This document shows, one piece after another, positions 46,376 through 55,515 of a DNA stretch of 64,000 nt (positions within the stretch are counted from its first letter, which is position 1; each line of letters opens with the position of its first letter). Origin of the DNA: an uncultured Saprospiraceae bacterium (GTDB lineage Bacteria; Bacteroidota; Bacteroidia; Chitinophagales; Saprospiraceae); NCBI GenBank assembly GCA_937944245.1, contig CALDYY010000070.1, positions 1 through 64,000 of the forward strand, written 5' to 3'. The translations under genes were made by a program, and so were the position numbers. The notes below the pieces were generated by a model, which saw only the letters and a list, made by a program, of their open reading frames with translations, did no database searches and was not told the origin of the DNA.

Positions 46376-47251
46376 TTAAATAATGTTTGCCAACTGCTCT
46401 TTTATTTTTTCCAGTTCATCCTTCATGTTGACCACCAAACGCTGAATTTCATAAGAATAGGCTTTTGCACCTAAAGTATTAATTTCCCGACCTATTTCTT
46501 GACTGATAAAACCTAGTTTTCTTCCTTTTATTTCGTCTTTTTTCTTCATTTCCTCCAAGAAATATTTGCAGTGCTGCGAAAGACGTACTTTTTCTTCCGT
46601 CAAATCAATCTTCTCCAGATAAAACAGTATTTCTTGCTCAAATCGGTTTTCATCCACTTCATCTTTGTTGAGATGTTCATCCATTCGCTGCCTCAGTTTA
46701 GTGCGCAAACCAATAATGCGCTCCTCCTCGTAAGGTTTTATCTCCGAAAGCATTTGCTGAATATTTTCTATGCGCTCTTGCAGCTCTTTTGCCAACACAT
46801 TACCTTCTTCTTTTCTAAAATTATCATAGGCTTTAATGGCTTCGTGCAGTGTTTTTTCTACTACTGCCCATTCCTCTTCTTGAAGTGTACCTTCCTCTGA
46901 GATAATCACATTAGGTATCCTCAGAATAGCTGCCAAAATATCGCCAGTAGGTACAGTTAATTCGTCGCTCAACTTCATTAATTCTCGGTAATATTTCTTT
47001 ATTAAAGCATGGTTCAAGCCATAAGCATCTTCTCCATTGGGAGATACCACATCAATTAGTACATCAATTTTTCCTCTCTTCAGTCGGTCTGTAATATCTC
47101 TGCGAAGGATATGCTCTTTTTCTTTATAATTTTGGGGTAATTTGAAGCGTACATCTGTGTATTTGCTATTAAGCGACCTTACTTCTATGGTTATAGTCTT
47201 CTCCTTAAAATATTGAGTCGCTCTGCCATACCCTGTCATGGAAAGAATCAT
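46376..47251 (-). CDS. yicC: YicC/YloC-family endoribonuclease
   Basis: 291 residues from the ATG at 47251. The frame stays open to 47446, but that extension is unlike the family, which begins with the MTGYGRA motif (MILSMTGYGRAT here), and the promoter at 47309-47336 lies inside it. Other motifs: EVRSLNSKYTDVRFKLP near the N-terminus and the C-terminal KYFLEEMKKKDEIKGRKLGF and REINTLGAKA with metal-binding acidic residues. YicC is an RNase that affects small-RNA turnover in E. coli. Confidence 0.93.
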   Translation of the reverse strand: MILSMTGYGRATQYFKEKTITIEVRSLNSKYTDVRFKLPQNYKEKEHILRRDITDRLKRGKIDVLIDVVSPNGEDAYGLNHALIKKYYRELMKLSDELTVPTGDILAAILRIPNVIISEEGTLQEEEWAVVEKTLHEAIKAYDNFRKEEGNVLAKELQERIENIQQMLSEIKPYEEERIIGLRTKLRQRMDEHLNKDEVDENRFEQEILFYLEKIDLTEEKVRLSQHCKYFLEEMKKKDEIKGRKLGFISQEIGREINTLGAKAYSYEIQRLVVNMKDELEKIKEQLANII

Positions 47252-47308
47252 AAATGCTGTTTTAATACTTGAATGAGTAATCTCAAAAGAAAACGAATGA
47301 CTTGAAAA

Positions 47309-47336
47309 GCAAATATAAAAAAGCGAAGACAGAACA
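47309..47336 (-). promoter_or_regulatory. Promoter of yicC
   Basis: Minus-strand TTG (47336-47334), 17 bases, TATATTTG (47316-47309). Start of transcription near 47305, which decides the yicC start codon at 47251. Confidence 0.6.
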
Positions 47337-47464
47337 AGGTATAAAATGAAAAGAAATAGAAAAGAATCGTCCAAACAAACAGATTTGAGGGAGAACAAAA
47401 AAAATTGTTTTGTAGTGTTTAAAGAAATCACTTTCTTTGACTTCAAACACTAAATAAAAATAAA

Positions 47465-47857
47465 ATGAATTTTCCTGCTGATTTAAAATATACCAAAGAA
47501 CACGAGTGGATTAGAGTAATAGAAGGTAATATTGCGTATGTTGGTATTACTGACTTTGCGCAAAGTGAGTTGGATGAATTAGTCTATGTAGAAGTAGAAA
47601 CCATAGGGGAAACACTTGCAAAAGATGAGGTGTTCGGAACAGTGGAAGCAGTAAAAACTACTTCTGACCTTTTTATGCCAGTGAGTGGAAAAGTGTTGGA
47701 ATTTAATCCTCGCTTAGACGAAAGTGACGGCGACGACCCTACCCTAGTCAACGCTGATCCTTATGGAGATGGTTGGATCATTAAAATCGAAATGACCGAC
47801 CTAACGGAACTAGAAGAACTGATGGATGCGGAAGCATACTCAAATTTGGTGGAGTAA
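47465..47857 (+). CDS. gcvH: Glycine cleavage system H protein
   Basis: 130 residues. Lipoyl-domain carrier: [28 protein letters not shown], and the lipoylation site Lys64 in [27 protein letters not shown] near the C-terminus. It shuttles the aminomethyl group between the P, T and L proteins; the L protein is LpdA, 1.2 kb away. The vanZ-like and tonB genes follow on the same strand. Confidence 0.97.
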   Translation: MNFPADLKYTKEHEWIRVIEGNIAYVGITDFAQSELDELVYVEVETIGETLAKDEVFGTVEAVKTTSDLFMPVSGKVLEFNPRLDESDGDDPTLVNADPYGDGWIIKIEMTDLTELEELMDAEAYSNLVE

Positions 47858-47922
47858 TTTTTTTTACCACTCCAAACACCAAAATTGCTGCCTAGTGCAT
47901 CAATAGAATTGAATAAACAAAC

Positions 47923-48291
47923 ATGAAAAATATATCCCCAGTCATATGGGTTGTGGTTTGGGCAATTTTTATCTTTATTGCCTCTACTGTTGGTGTGGGG
48001 CTTAATTTGCCTAGTACTTGGGCAGATTTGATAAGTTGGGATAAATTAGCGCATGGCTTTGTTTATGCGGTATTTTGTTTTTTGCTGGTTTTAAGTTTTC
48101 CCAAAGGACAAAAGTTAAAATCAGTAGTGGTTTTGGCAGTTATTATTAGTATTGTTTATGGCGCAACTATGGAATTTCTGCAATATACTTTTTTCCCGAA
48201 TAGATATTTCGAGATTTTTGATATATTTGCAAATACTGTGGGAAGTGTGCTTGGAGCAATCATAGCGGTTCGCCGAAATAGAGATTCATAG
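47923..48291 (+). CDS. VanZ-family membrane protein
   Basis: 122 residues, four hydrophobic helices (about 6-26, 42-60, 68-86, 98-116). SWDKLAHGFVYAVFCFLLV and EFLQYTFFPNRYFEIFDIFANT carry the conserved His and acidic residues of the VanZ-like family. Function unknown despite the resistance-derived name; no glycopeptide-resistance genes nearby. Confidence 0.88.
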   Translation: MKNISPVIWVVVWAIFIFIASTVGVGLNLPSTWADLISWDKLAHGFVYAVFCFLLVLSFPKGQKLKSVVVLAVIISIVYGATMEFLQYTFFPNRYFEIFDIFANTVGSVLGAIIAVRRNRDS

Positions 48292-48336
48292 CACTTAGGA
48301 ATAATTTAAGTCGTAAAAGGCTTAAAGTTTCAAAGA

Positions 48337-48344
48337 TAAATTTG
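48337..48344 (+). promoter_or_regulatory. -7 element of tonB
   Basis: TAAATTTG matches TAnnTTTG, 38 bases before the tonB ATG; no clear -33. Confidence 0.4.
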
Positions 48345-48381
48345 TAAGTTATTATTTTTAAATCATAAAAATCTCAATAGT

Positions 48382-49287
48382 ATGAGCGATCTTGCGATAA
48401 CAGGAAATGTACTATTGTGGACAACCGTCGGTATAGTGTTGCTTGTGATAGCAACTATCTTCTTCTTGAAGAGAATGCTCGACAGTCGTTCCGCTAACAT
48501 TTCCGAGAAGTATCAGGCAGGCTCAAGCAGTTCAGTGCTAGTTGGGCGAAACAAGTATCCAGAGGTAGATGCCTTTAAACTAAGTGGTACTTTTTTCAAC
48601 GCAGCATTAGCTATTTCTACTGCTTTAGTTGTCTTGGCTTTTAGCTGGACGCAGTACGAGGATAAGGTAATCATACCAGAAGGTGCGCTTGACTTCACTG
48701 AAGAGTTAATTCAAGAGCCTCCTCGAACAGCAGAGCCACCACCACCACCACCACCCGTAATTGAGGAGGTGCCAGAGGAGGAAATTGATGAAAAAGACGA
48801 AATTGTTTTCCTCGACCAGACAGTAACAGAAGAAACTGTGGTACAAGCACCACCAGAAGTGAAAAAAGCAGCGCCACCACCGCCGCCGCCACCACCACCA
48901 CCAGCACCGAAAGAAGAAGAAATCTTCAAGGTGGTAGAAGATATGCCTCGTTTTCCTGGTTGTGAAGATCAAGGACTGAGCAAAGAAGAGTTGAAGAAGT
49001 GCTCCGAAGGTAAAATGGTGGAATTTTTGTACAAAAACCTAAAATATCCAGCTATTGCTCGTGAAAACGGCGTAGAAGGTACTTGCGTAGTACAATTTAC
49101 AGTGGAAAAAGACGGAACAGTAACTGACGTACAGGTAGTAAGAGATATTGGTGCAGGTTGTGGACAAGAATCTCAGCGTGTAGTAGATATGATGAATACA
49201 CAAGGTATAAAATGGATTCCAGGTAAGCAGCGCGGAAACGCAGTACGTGTTCGATTCACATTGCCTGTGAAGTTCAAGTTGCAGTAA
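48382..49287 (+). CDS. tonB: Energy transducer TonB
   Basis: 301 residues. Two hydrophobic helices (about 9-30 and 70-90); the second, FFNAALAISTALVVLAFSW, looks like the usual Bacteroidota TonB anchor, so the first is an N-terminal addition. The periplasmic part has two polyproline runs (about 119-125 and 165-174) split by an acidic stretch, and a C-terminal TonB domain (about 210-301) with YPAIARENGVEGTCVVQFTV and WIPGKQRGNAVRVRFTLPV. It transmits proton-motive force to TonB-dependent receptors such as the B12 receptor and SusC here. Confidence 0.93.
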   Translation: MSDLAITGNVLLWTTVGIVLLVIATIFFLKRMLDSRSANISEKYQAGSSSSVLVGRNKYPEVDAFKLSGTFFNAALAISTALVVLAFSWTQYEDKVIIPEGALDFTEELIQEPPRTAEPPPPPPPVIEEVPEEEIDEKDEIVFLDQTVTEETVVQAPPEVKKAAPPPPPPPPPPAPKEEEIFKVVEDMPRFPGCEDQGLSKEELKKCSEGKMVEFLYKNLKYPAIARENGVEGTCVVQFTVEKDGTVTDVQVVRDIGAGCGQESQRVVDMMNTQGIKWIPGKQRGNAVRVRFTLPVKFKLQ

Positions 49288-49307
49288 ACTATTCAGCTAA
49301 CAACTGC

Positions 49308-49345
49308 AAAAAAGCGATATTGAATGATTCAATGTCGCTTTTTTT
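49308..49345 (+). terminator. Rho-independent terminator after tonB
   Basis: Stem AAAAAAGCGATATTGAAT / ATTCAATGTCGCTTTTTT with a short loop, then TTTTGTTTTT. One G-U pair. Confidence 0.9.
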
Positions 49346-49424
49346 GTTTTTAGGATAATAAGTTACCTTTTACATTTCCATGTGTTAACTTTATTTACCT
49401 AATAAGTAACATACCTACTCAGTC

Positions 49425-49462
49425 AAAGCACAACCTCTACTTTTTTGTAGAGGTTGTGCTTT
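49425..49462 (-). terminator. Hairpin after the DUF2126 gene
   Basis: Perfect 16-bp stem AAAGCACAACCTCTAC / GTAGAGGTTGTGCTTT with a six-base loop, 9 bases after the stop on the minus strand; could also stop plus-strand readthrough from tonB. Confidence 0.75.
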
Positions 49463-49470
49463 CATCCATT

Positions 49471-52400
49471 TTAAATACTTTGCAAATCCAAAGTGAATGG
49501 ATAATTTTCATTTTTAGGTGGCTCAAGCGGAGTTATCAAATTAACTTTTTCAATGAAAGGTTCGACAGCATATTTTGTGCCATTTACATCTACTTGCTGA
49601 TTGAATAAAAAGCTAGGCACTTGCGGCGAATGGTTTTCCTCGTAAAATCTGGTAAAGCGTCGCCCTTCCGCTTCAATAGCGTTGACGGGAAAAGTATCGT
49701 AACCTCTGCCTCCTGGGTGCATCACATGATAAATGCAACCACCAATAGCGCGTTTATTCCAAGTATCATAAATATCAAACACCAATGGCGAATCTACCCC
49801 TTTAGTGGGGTGCAAAGCGGATGGTGGCGCCCATGCTTTGTAGCGTACACCTGCCACAAATTGCAACGGCGTTGAAGTAGCATTTAAAGGTACGATGGTG
49901 CGATTACAAAGCAACTTGTAGCGGTCTGCATTGAAGTTGCGCAGCAGCACTTCAACACGCTCCATAGACGAATCTACAAATCGGGCTGTTCCTGTGCTAG
50001 ATATTTCTTCGCCTAACACATTCCAAGGCTCAATAGCTGCACGGAGTGTAAGTTCCATTTCATCTACCATGGCTCGCCCTAAAACAGGAAATCTAAATTC
50101 ATAAAACGGTTCGAGCCATCTTTTGTCAAATGCAATTCCTTCATTATTAAGGTATTCAATAATTTCTTCCATATCTTTTCTGATATAGTGCGACATCATA
50201 AATCTGTCGTGCAATTCACTACCCCATTTAATGAGCTTTTGGCGATAGGGCTTTTGCCAAAAAGCAGCTACTAGACAGCGAATGAGTAATAACTGCACAA
50301 GGCACATTTCTTTCTGAGGTGCCATATCAAAGGCACGCAACTCTAAAATGCCGAGTCTTCCTGTGGAAGAATCGGGGCTGTATAGTTTGTCAATACAAAA
50401 TTCAGAACGGTGCGTATTACCTGTAATGTCTGTCAGAATATTTCTGAACAAGCGATCTACCAACCAAAAAGGAGGATGACTATTTCTTTCTAAGGCTTTA
50501 AACGCAATTTCTAAGTTGTAAATAGCATCGGGTTTACCTTCATCTACTCTAGGTGATTGGCTAGTCATACCGACAAAAGGGGAACTAAACAGGTAGGATA
50601 AACTTGGATGATTCACCCAAAAATTAATCATACTTCTCAGCAAATCAGGTTTTCGGAGTAAAGGGGAATCCTCAGGCTTCGCACCACCTAATGTGATATG
50701 ATTGCCACCACCTGTACCTGTGTGCTTGCCATCGAGCATGAATTTTTGTGCACCTAGCTTCACATTTTTAGCTTCTTCAAAGAGAATATCATACTTTTCA
50801 ACAATTTGCTGCCACGAAGTAGAAGGATGGATATTGACTTCGATAACGCCAGGATCAGGAGCTACCACTAATTTTTCTATTCGCTTATCATAATGCGGTT
50901 GATACCCCTCAATCAGAATAGGCTGATTGAGCGTTATGGCAACATCCTGCAACATGGCGATAAACTCTAAGAAGGGTTCTATACTTTCAAAAGGAGGTAG
51001 AAACACAGCAAGATTGCCATTTTTAATATGCAAACATAAAGCAGTTTTGATAGTCGGAATTTTCTCTGTTAATATCGTCGCCGTTCCATTCCCACTTTGA
51101 TTTTGCTTAATTTTAGCTCGGTAATAATCCGCATTAGGTAGTGTTTCCACTGGTTCAAAAGGATTTGGCGGTACCACTATCTCATCTGCCCTAGTTGCGT
51201 AGGCAGGCAACCTATCCAAAGGCAAACGATAACCAATATCCGAATTGCCAGGAATTAGAAAAAGACGCTCTCTTCTCATATCCCATCGGCAACTTTTCCA
51301 ACTACCTAAGTCGTAATCCCAAGCCAAAGGGATAATGATACCAACAGGTTGGTCTAATTGATTATCAATCACTTGTGCTAGTGTTTGTCTAGCCATACTA
51401 TCTTTTAGGTCAATATCTTCGAGGTTGGTATTGACAGGCAAATTCCCTTCCTCCCAAAGATAATAGTATAAATCTTCGTAGGCTTGATGAATACAATGTT
51501 GGTTGAGTCCTAAATTTTGTACCAAAGATTGACTGAAACGCTGAAGTTGTGTATAAGTCGTACTCCCCAATAAATTAGGATTAGCTAACAAATTAGGGTT
51601 TGTCCAAATGGGTGCGCCGTCCTTGCGCCAGTAGATGGCATATTGCCAACGCGGGATAGGCTCACCAGGATACCATTTGCCTTGACCAATATGAATTAAG
51701 GCATCTTTGGCGAATCTATTTTTTAACCTCAATGCCAATTCATAGGCTTGCTTGCGTTTATCCTCGCCGTCCGCGCCTTCATTCCATTGGTCAGATTGCA
51801 TATCTACCGCAGAAACAAAAGTGGGTTCACCGCCCATCGTTAACCGTACATCACCTTTTTCCAGTATTTTATCCACTTCATAGCCCAAACTAATTATTTC
51901 TTGTACCTCATTTTTTTCATAAGGCATTGTCACTCTTGGAATTTCCTTAATTCGAGTAACTTCATTCGCATATTGCATCGTTGCAGTCGCTATTTCTGTG
52001 AATCCAGAAACAGGAGCAGCACTAGCGGGGTCAGGCGTACAAGCCAACGGAATATGCCCCTCGCTTGTCAGCAAGCCAGAGGTAGCATCCAGACCTATCC
52101 AGCCTCCGCCAGGGACGAATACTTCTGCCCAAGCGTGCAAATCAGTGAAATCCTGCTCAGGTCCATTTGGTCCGTCCACAACCGTTTCATCGGGACGAAG
52201 CTGTACTAAGTAGCCAGATACAAAGCGAGCCGCCAGACCAAAACTTCGGAAAAGTTGCACCAATACCCAAGCGGAGTCTCGACAAGAACCTAATGCTTTA
52301 GAAAGCGTTTCCTCACAGGATTGAATACCTGTTTCCAAACGAATGACATAGTTTATTTTCTGCGCTACATAGCGATTGACATTGACTAAAAAATCAATGG

Positions 52401-52824
52401 TTCTAGCATTTAGGTAAACCGACACTTCTTTTTTCAAGGCATTCAAATATTCGCCATCTTCTTTGATTTCCAAATAGGGCGTTAATTCTTTTTGCACTTG
52501 TGCCTCGTAAGTGAATGGAAAATTTTCTGCATATTCTTCAAAGAAGAAATCAAAAGGGTTAAATGCAACCAAATCTAGCACTAAATCCACATCTACGACC
52601 AATTCCTTGACTAAATCATTGAATATTACTCGGGCATTGTAATTACCGAAGGGGTCTTGTAGCCAGTTAATGTAATGGTTTTTAGGTTGGATGTTCAAAC
52701 TGTAACTCACAATCGGCGTGCGCGTGTGTGGAGCAGGTTTAAGGCGAAAGACCTGAGGAAATACTTGAATGTGTCTATCGTAAGTATATTTTGTGTGATG
52801 TCTTAATGCTACTCGAATTGCCAT
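49471..52824 (-). CDS. Transglutaminase-like protease fused to DUF2126 putative amidoligase
   Basis: 1117 residues, cytoplasmic by sequence. The N-terminal transglutaminase-associated domain (1-95) and transglutaminase core (about 150-260) have a full triad: Cys181 in GSCRDSAWVL, His230 in TDLHAWAEVF and Asp246 in GWIGLDATSG. From about 290 to the end it is DUF2126, annotated in Pfam as a putative amidoligase (KGDVRLTMGGEPTFVSAVDM, HTGTGGGNHITLGG, GILELRAFDMAPQKEM). Iyer, Aravind and colleagues predicted that such clusters make amide-linked peptide metabolites or tags. It is divergent from the ATP-grasp/alpha-E/Anbu genes with a shared 230-base upstream region. Confidence 0.92.
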   Translation of the reverse strand: MAIRVALRHHTKYTYDRHIQVFPQVFRLKPAPHTRTPIVSYSLNIQPKNHYINWLQDPFGNYNARVIFNDLVKELVVDVDLVLDLVAFNPFDFFFEEYAENFPFTYEAQVQKELTPYLEIKEDGEYLNALKKEVSVYLNARTIDFLVNVNRYVAQKINYVIRLETGIQSCEETLSKALGSCRDSAWVLVQLFRSFGLAARFVSGYLVQLRPDETVVDGPNGPEQDFTDLHAWAEVFVPGGGWIGLDATSGLLTSEGHIPLACTPDPASAAPVSGFTEIATATMQYANEVTRIKEIPRVTMPYEKNEVQEIISLGYEVDKILEKGDVRLTMGGEPTFVSAVDMQSDQWNEGADGEDKRKQAYELALRLKNRFAKDALIHIGQGKWYPGEPIPRWQYAIYWRKDGAPIWTNPNLLANPNLLGSTTYTQLQRFSQSLVQNLGLNQHCIHQAYEDLYYYLWEEGNLPVNTNLEDIDLKDSMARQTLAQVIDNQLDQPVGIIIPLAWDYDLGSWKSCRWDMRRERLFLIPGNSDIGYRLPLDRLPAYATRADEIVVPPNPFEPVETLPNADYYRAKIKQNQSGNGTATILTEKIPTIKTALCLHIKNGNLAVFLPPFESIEPFLEFIAMLQDVAITLNQPILIEGYQPHYDKRIEKLVVAPDPGVIEVNIHPSTSWQQIVEKYDILFEEAKNVKLGAQKFMLDGKHTGTGGGNHITLGGAKPEDSPLLRKPDLLRSMINFWVNHPSLSYLFSSPFVGMTSQSPRVDEGKPDAIYNLEIAFKALERNSHPPFWLVDRLFRNILTDITGNTHRSEFCIDKLYSPDSSTGRLGILELRAFDMAPQKEMCLVQLLLIRCLVAAFWQKPYRQKLIKWGSELHDRFMMSHYIRKDMEEIIEYLNNEGIAFDKRWLEPFYEFRFPVLGRAMVDEMELTLRAAIEPWNVLGEEISSTGTARFVDSSMERVEVLLRNFNADRYKLLCNRTIVPLNATSTPLQFVAGVRYKAWAPPSALHPTKGVDSPLVFDIYDTWNKRAIGGCIYHVMHPGGRGYDTFPVNAIEAEGRRFTRFYEENHSPQVPSFLFNQQVDVNGTKYAVEPFIEKVNLITPLEPPKNENYPFTLDLQSI

Positions 52825-53054
52825 AAAATTTTGATTTGTACTTGAAATAAACTAAAAACATTTTTCAAAAAGCCGATTAGCAGAATGTAATGTGTTTTTT
52901 AAGAATGAATAATTTTTTTATCGGAAATTAATCATAATTACGCTACAAAATTCTATAAAATTTTGAAATATGCTAATATATTTAGGGTCAAATTATTGAT
53001 AAAGTTATTTAGACAACGAACGACACTAACATTATTAAAAAAACATATAAGTCT

Positions 53055-54545
53055 ATGGATGGACTATTTTCAAAATATGATTTAAAACCTAACTGCTACG
53101 ATGAGGTGTTCGCCGACCACAACACATACAGGTCAGAATATCATCTTATCAGGGATTTAGTATCAAAAATGGATGTTCCTACTTTTAAAAGTTTGAACGA
53201 GGAAGCAAAATTGAGCTTTCTCAATCAAGGCATTACTTATGCTCTATATGCTTCTAACGAAACTAAGGAAACTATTTTTCCTTTTGACCTTATGCCTAGA
53301 ATTATTTCTAGTTCCGATTGGCAGAAGCTAGAACAAGGTATGATACAGCGCAACACGGCACTCAACCTGTTCATTCACGATGTTTACAATGATGCCAAAA
53401 TCCTAAAGGATAAGGTCGTTCCCAAAGAGTTAATTTTATCCTCTAAACATTATATAAAGCTAATGGAGGGGTTTTCACCTAAAGGTAAAATTTACTGCCA
53501 TATCTGTGGAACAGATTTGATACGGCATTCGGACGGTAATTTTTACATCTTGGAAGACAATTTGCGCAGCCCTTCAGGAGTGAGTTACGTATTATCCAAC
53601 AGGGTTACCCTTTCTCGAACCTTACCCCAGATGTTTCAAGGCAAAATGATACATCCTGTCGGCCAATATCCTAAAGAGCTATTGAAAACCTTGAAGTCCG
53701 TTTCACCACAAGCGGATCAAGAAATTACTTGTGTATTGCTCACGCCTGGGCAGTATAATTCCGCCTACTATGAGCATTCTATACTTGCCAAATTTATGGG
53801 CATTGAACTGGTAGAAGGCAGTGATTTATTTGTTAAAAATGATATTGTTTACATGAATTCTATCGGTAGAAAGAGGAAAGTGGATGTTATTTATCGTCGA
53901 ATTGACGACAATTTCCTCGACCCCGATGTGTTCAAAAAGGATTCTATGCTAGGAGTAAAAGGCGTTATGGCTGCCTATTTAAAAGGAAATGTTACGATTG
54001 TAAACGCTCCTGGCACAGGTATTTCCGACGATAAAGCTGTTTGTGCTTATGTACCTGACATGATTCAATATTATTTGGACGAAGACCCAATTATTGATAA
54101 CGTTCCAACTTATATTTGCGAAAAACCGCAAGATTTAAAATATACATTGGAGCATATTGAATCCTTAGTTGTTAAGCCAGTAGATATGTCTGGCGGATAT
54201 GGCGTTGCCATCATGGATACTTTGAGTAAAGAAGAAGTGGAAAAAATAAAACAGCAAATCATGGCTAGTCCAAGAGATTATATTGCGCAGCCCAAAATGA
54301 TGCTCAGCACCCATGTTACTTATATCGAAGAAACAGAGCGATTTGAACCAAGACACGTTGATCTTCGCACCTTTACCTTGATGGGTAAAGACCAATCTTA
54401 TGTGCTACCAGGGGGATTGAGCCGAGTTGCTCTCAAGCGTAATAGCTTGATTGTCAATTCATCGCAAGGTGGAGGCTCTAAGGATACTTGGGTGATGATG
54501 AACCCTACTTTCCCATCGCAGAGTCAAAGTCAAACACAATCTTAA
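53055..54545 (+). CDS. Circularly permuted ATP-grasp type 2 protein
   Basis: 496 residues. CYDEVFADHNTYRSEY at the N-terminus and FYILEDNLRSPSGVSYVLSN (Glu167, Asp168, Asn169, Arg171) are the signatures of the circularly permuted ATP-grasp family (DUF404/DUF407). LVVKPVDMSGGYGVAIMD is the glycine-rich ATP loop and RHVDLRTFTLMG a metal-binding segment. Probably an ATP-dependent carboxylate-amine ligase. The C-terminal tail (about 480-496) is Ser/Gln rich and disordered. Followed by the alpha-E gene after 19 bases. Confidence 0.93.
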   Translation: MDGLFSKYDLKPNCYDEVFADHNTYRSEYHLIRDLVSKMDVPTFKSLNEEAKLSFLNQGITYALYASNETKETIFPFDLMPRIISSSDWQKLEQGMIQRNTALNLFIHDVYNDAKILKDKVVPKELILSSKHYIKLMEGFSPKGKIYCHICGTDLIRHSDGNFYILEDNLRSPSGVSYVLSNRVTLSRTLPQMFQGKMIHPVGQYPKELLKTLKSVSPQADQEITCVLLTPGQYNSAYYEHSILAKFMGIELVEGSDLFVKNDIVYMNSIGRKRKVDVIYRRIDDNFLDPDVFKKDSMLGVKGVMAAYLKGNVTIVNAPGTGISDDKAVCAYVPDMIQYYLDEDPIIDNVPTYICEKPQDLKYTLEHIESLVVKPVDMSGGYGVAIMDTLSKEEVEKIKQQIMASPRDYIAQPKMMLSTHVTYIEETERFEPRHVDLRTFTLMGKDQSYVLPGGLSRVALKRNSLIVNSSQGGGSKDTWVMMNPTFPSQSQSQTQS

Positions 54546-54564
54546 TATTAAAACACCGAAATAT

Positions 54565-55500
54565 ATGTTAGTCAGAATTGCGGAGAGCCTTTACTGGACA
54601 GGAAGATATATCAAACGAGCGATGTACCTCGCCAAATTTTTGAGGGTACAATATTTTTCTACGCTTGATGCTTCGATGGCACTCAATATTGAGTTTACGT
54701 TGAGGTCTATTCTCAATATGTCAGGTATAACCCAAGATTCTGAAAAGGAATTGAATGAACAGGAAGTGTTGGTAAAAGTAGGTTTTGATATAGATAATCC
54801 TGCTAGCATTCTATCCACTATTGTAGCAGCCAGAGAAAACACACGCGCTTTGAGGCACGTTCTTTCTTCCGAAGTTTGGGAATCTACGAATGTGATGTAC
54901 CATTTTGCCAAAAATTATTCGGTGGACTATTACAAGCAGCGAGGACTTTACGAATTTACGACCAAAGTAGAGGAAAACGTGAAAATCATTCGTTCTAATA
55001 TTCACTCTACCATGCTGCGAACAGATGAATACTACTTTCTTATGTTGGGGTCTTGGTTAGAAGAAACGATACAAATATTGCGGATTCTACGCTCCAAAAT
55101 GTATGATATGGAGGTGCTAAGTCAGGGCGGAGAAAATATTCCACTTATGCAGTACCAATGGACAATTACGTTGAAATCGTTGGAATCTTTTGATATGCAC
55201 AACAAATTTTATCATCACACTACCTCCACCCAATCTGTTGTAGAGTTTTTGATTTCCAATCCTAAATTCCCTCGTTCTTTGTACTATAACATCAGTCATT
55301 TAATCAGAGATTTAAGAAAAATTAGTGTACAGCCTAGAGGTTTTAACGACTTTATTTTCGATTTAGAGAAAATGCAAAGCGATGTTAAATTTTTTACTTA
55401 CACCAATAACGACGATTTACACGATTTTTTGGAGGAACTAATGAAAAGAGTTTCGAGCATTCACGATGTTTGCACAAGTTTATATTTTAACAAAGAATAA
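54565..55500 (+). CDS. Alpha-E domain protein
   Basis: 311 residues, almost all helical. The start MLVRIAESLYWTGRYIKRAM is the defining alpha-E motif (MLxRxAExLYWxGRYxERA). Alpha-E proteins accompany circularly permuted ATP-grasp ligases and are thought to assist or scaffold them; no enzymatic activity is known. Spacing of 15 bases to the next gene indicates one operon. Confidence 0.93.
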   Translation: MLVRIAESLYWTGRYIKRAMYLAKFLRVQYFSTLDASMALNIEFTLRSILNMSGITQDSEKELNEQEVLVKVGFDIDNPASILSTIVAARENTRALRHVLSSEVWESTNVMYHFAKNYSVDYYKQRGLYEFTTKVEENVKIIRSNIHSTMLRTDEYYFLMLGSWLEETIQILRILRSKMYDMEVLSQGGENIPLMQYQWTITLKSLESFDMHNKFYHHTTSTQSVVEFLISNPKFPRSLYYNISHLIRDLRKISVQPRGFNDFIFDLEKMQSDVKFFTYTNNDDLHDFLEELMKRVSSIHDVCTSLYFNKE

Positions 55501-55515
55501 TTAACTGATACTATT

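Noticed and set aside
47252-47446. 65-residue hydrophobic N-terminal extension of yicC
   Set aside because: The YicC family starts at the MTGYG motif, and a good promoter lies inside the extension.
48695-48972. Several minus-strand frames rich in Val, Trp or Gly
   Set aside because: They are antisense to the polyproline codon repeats of tonB.
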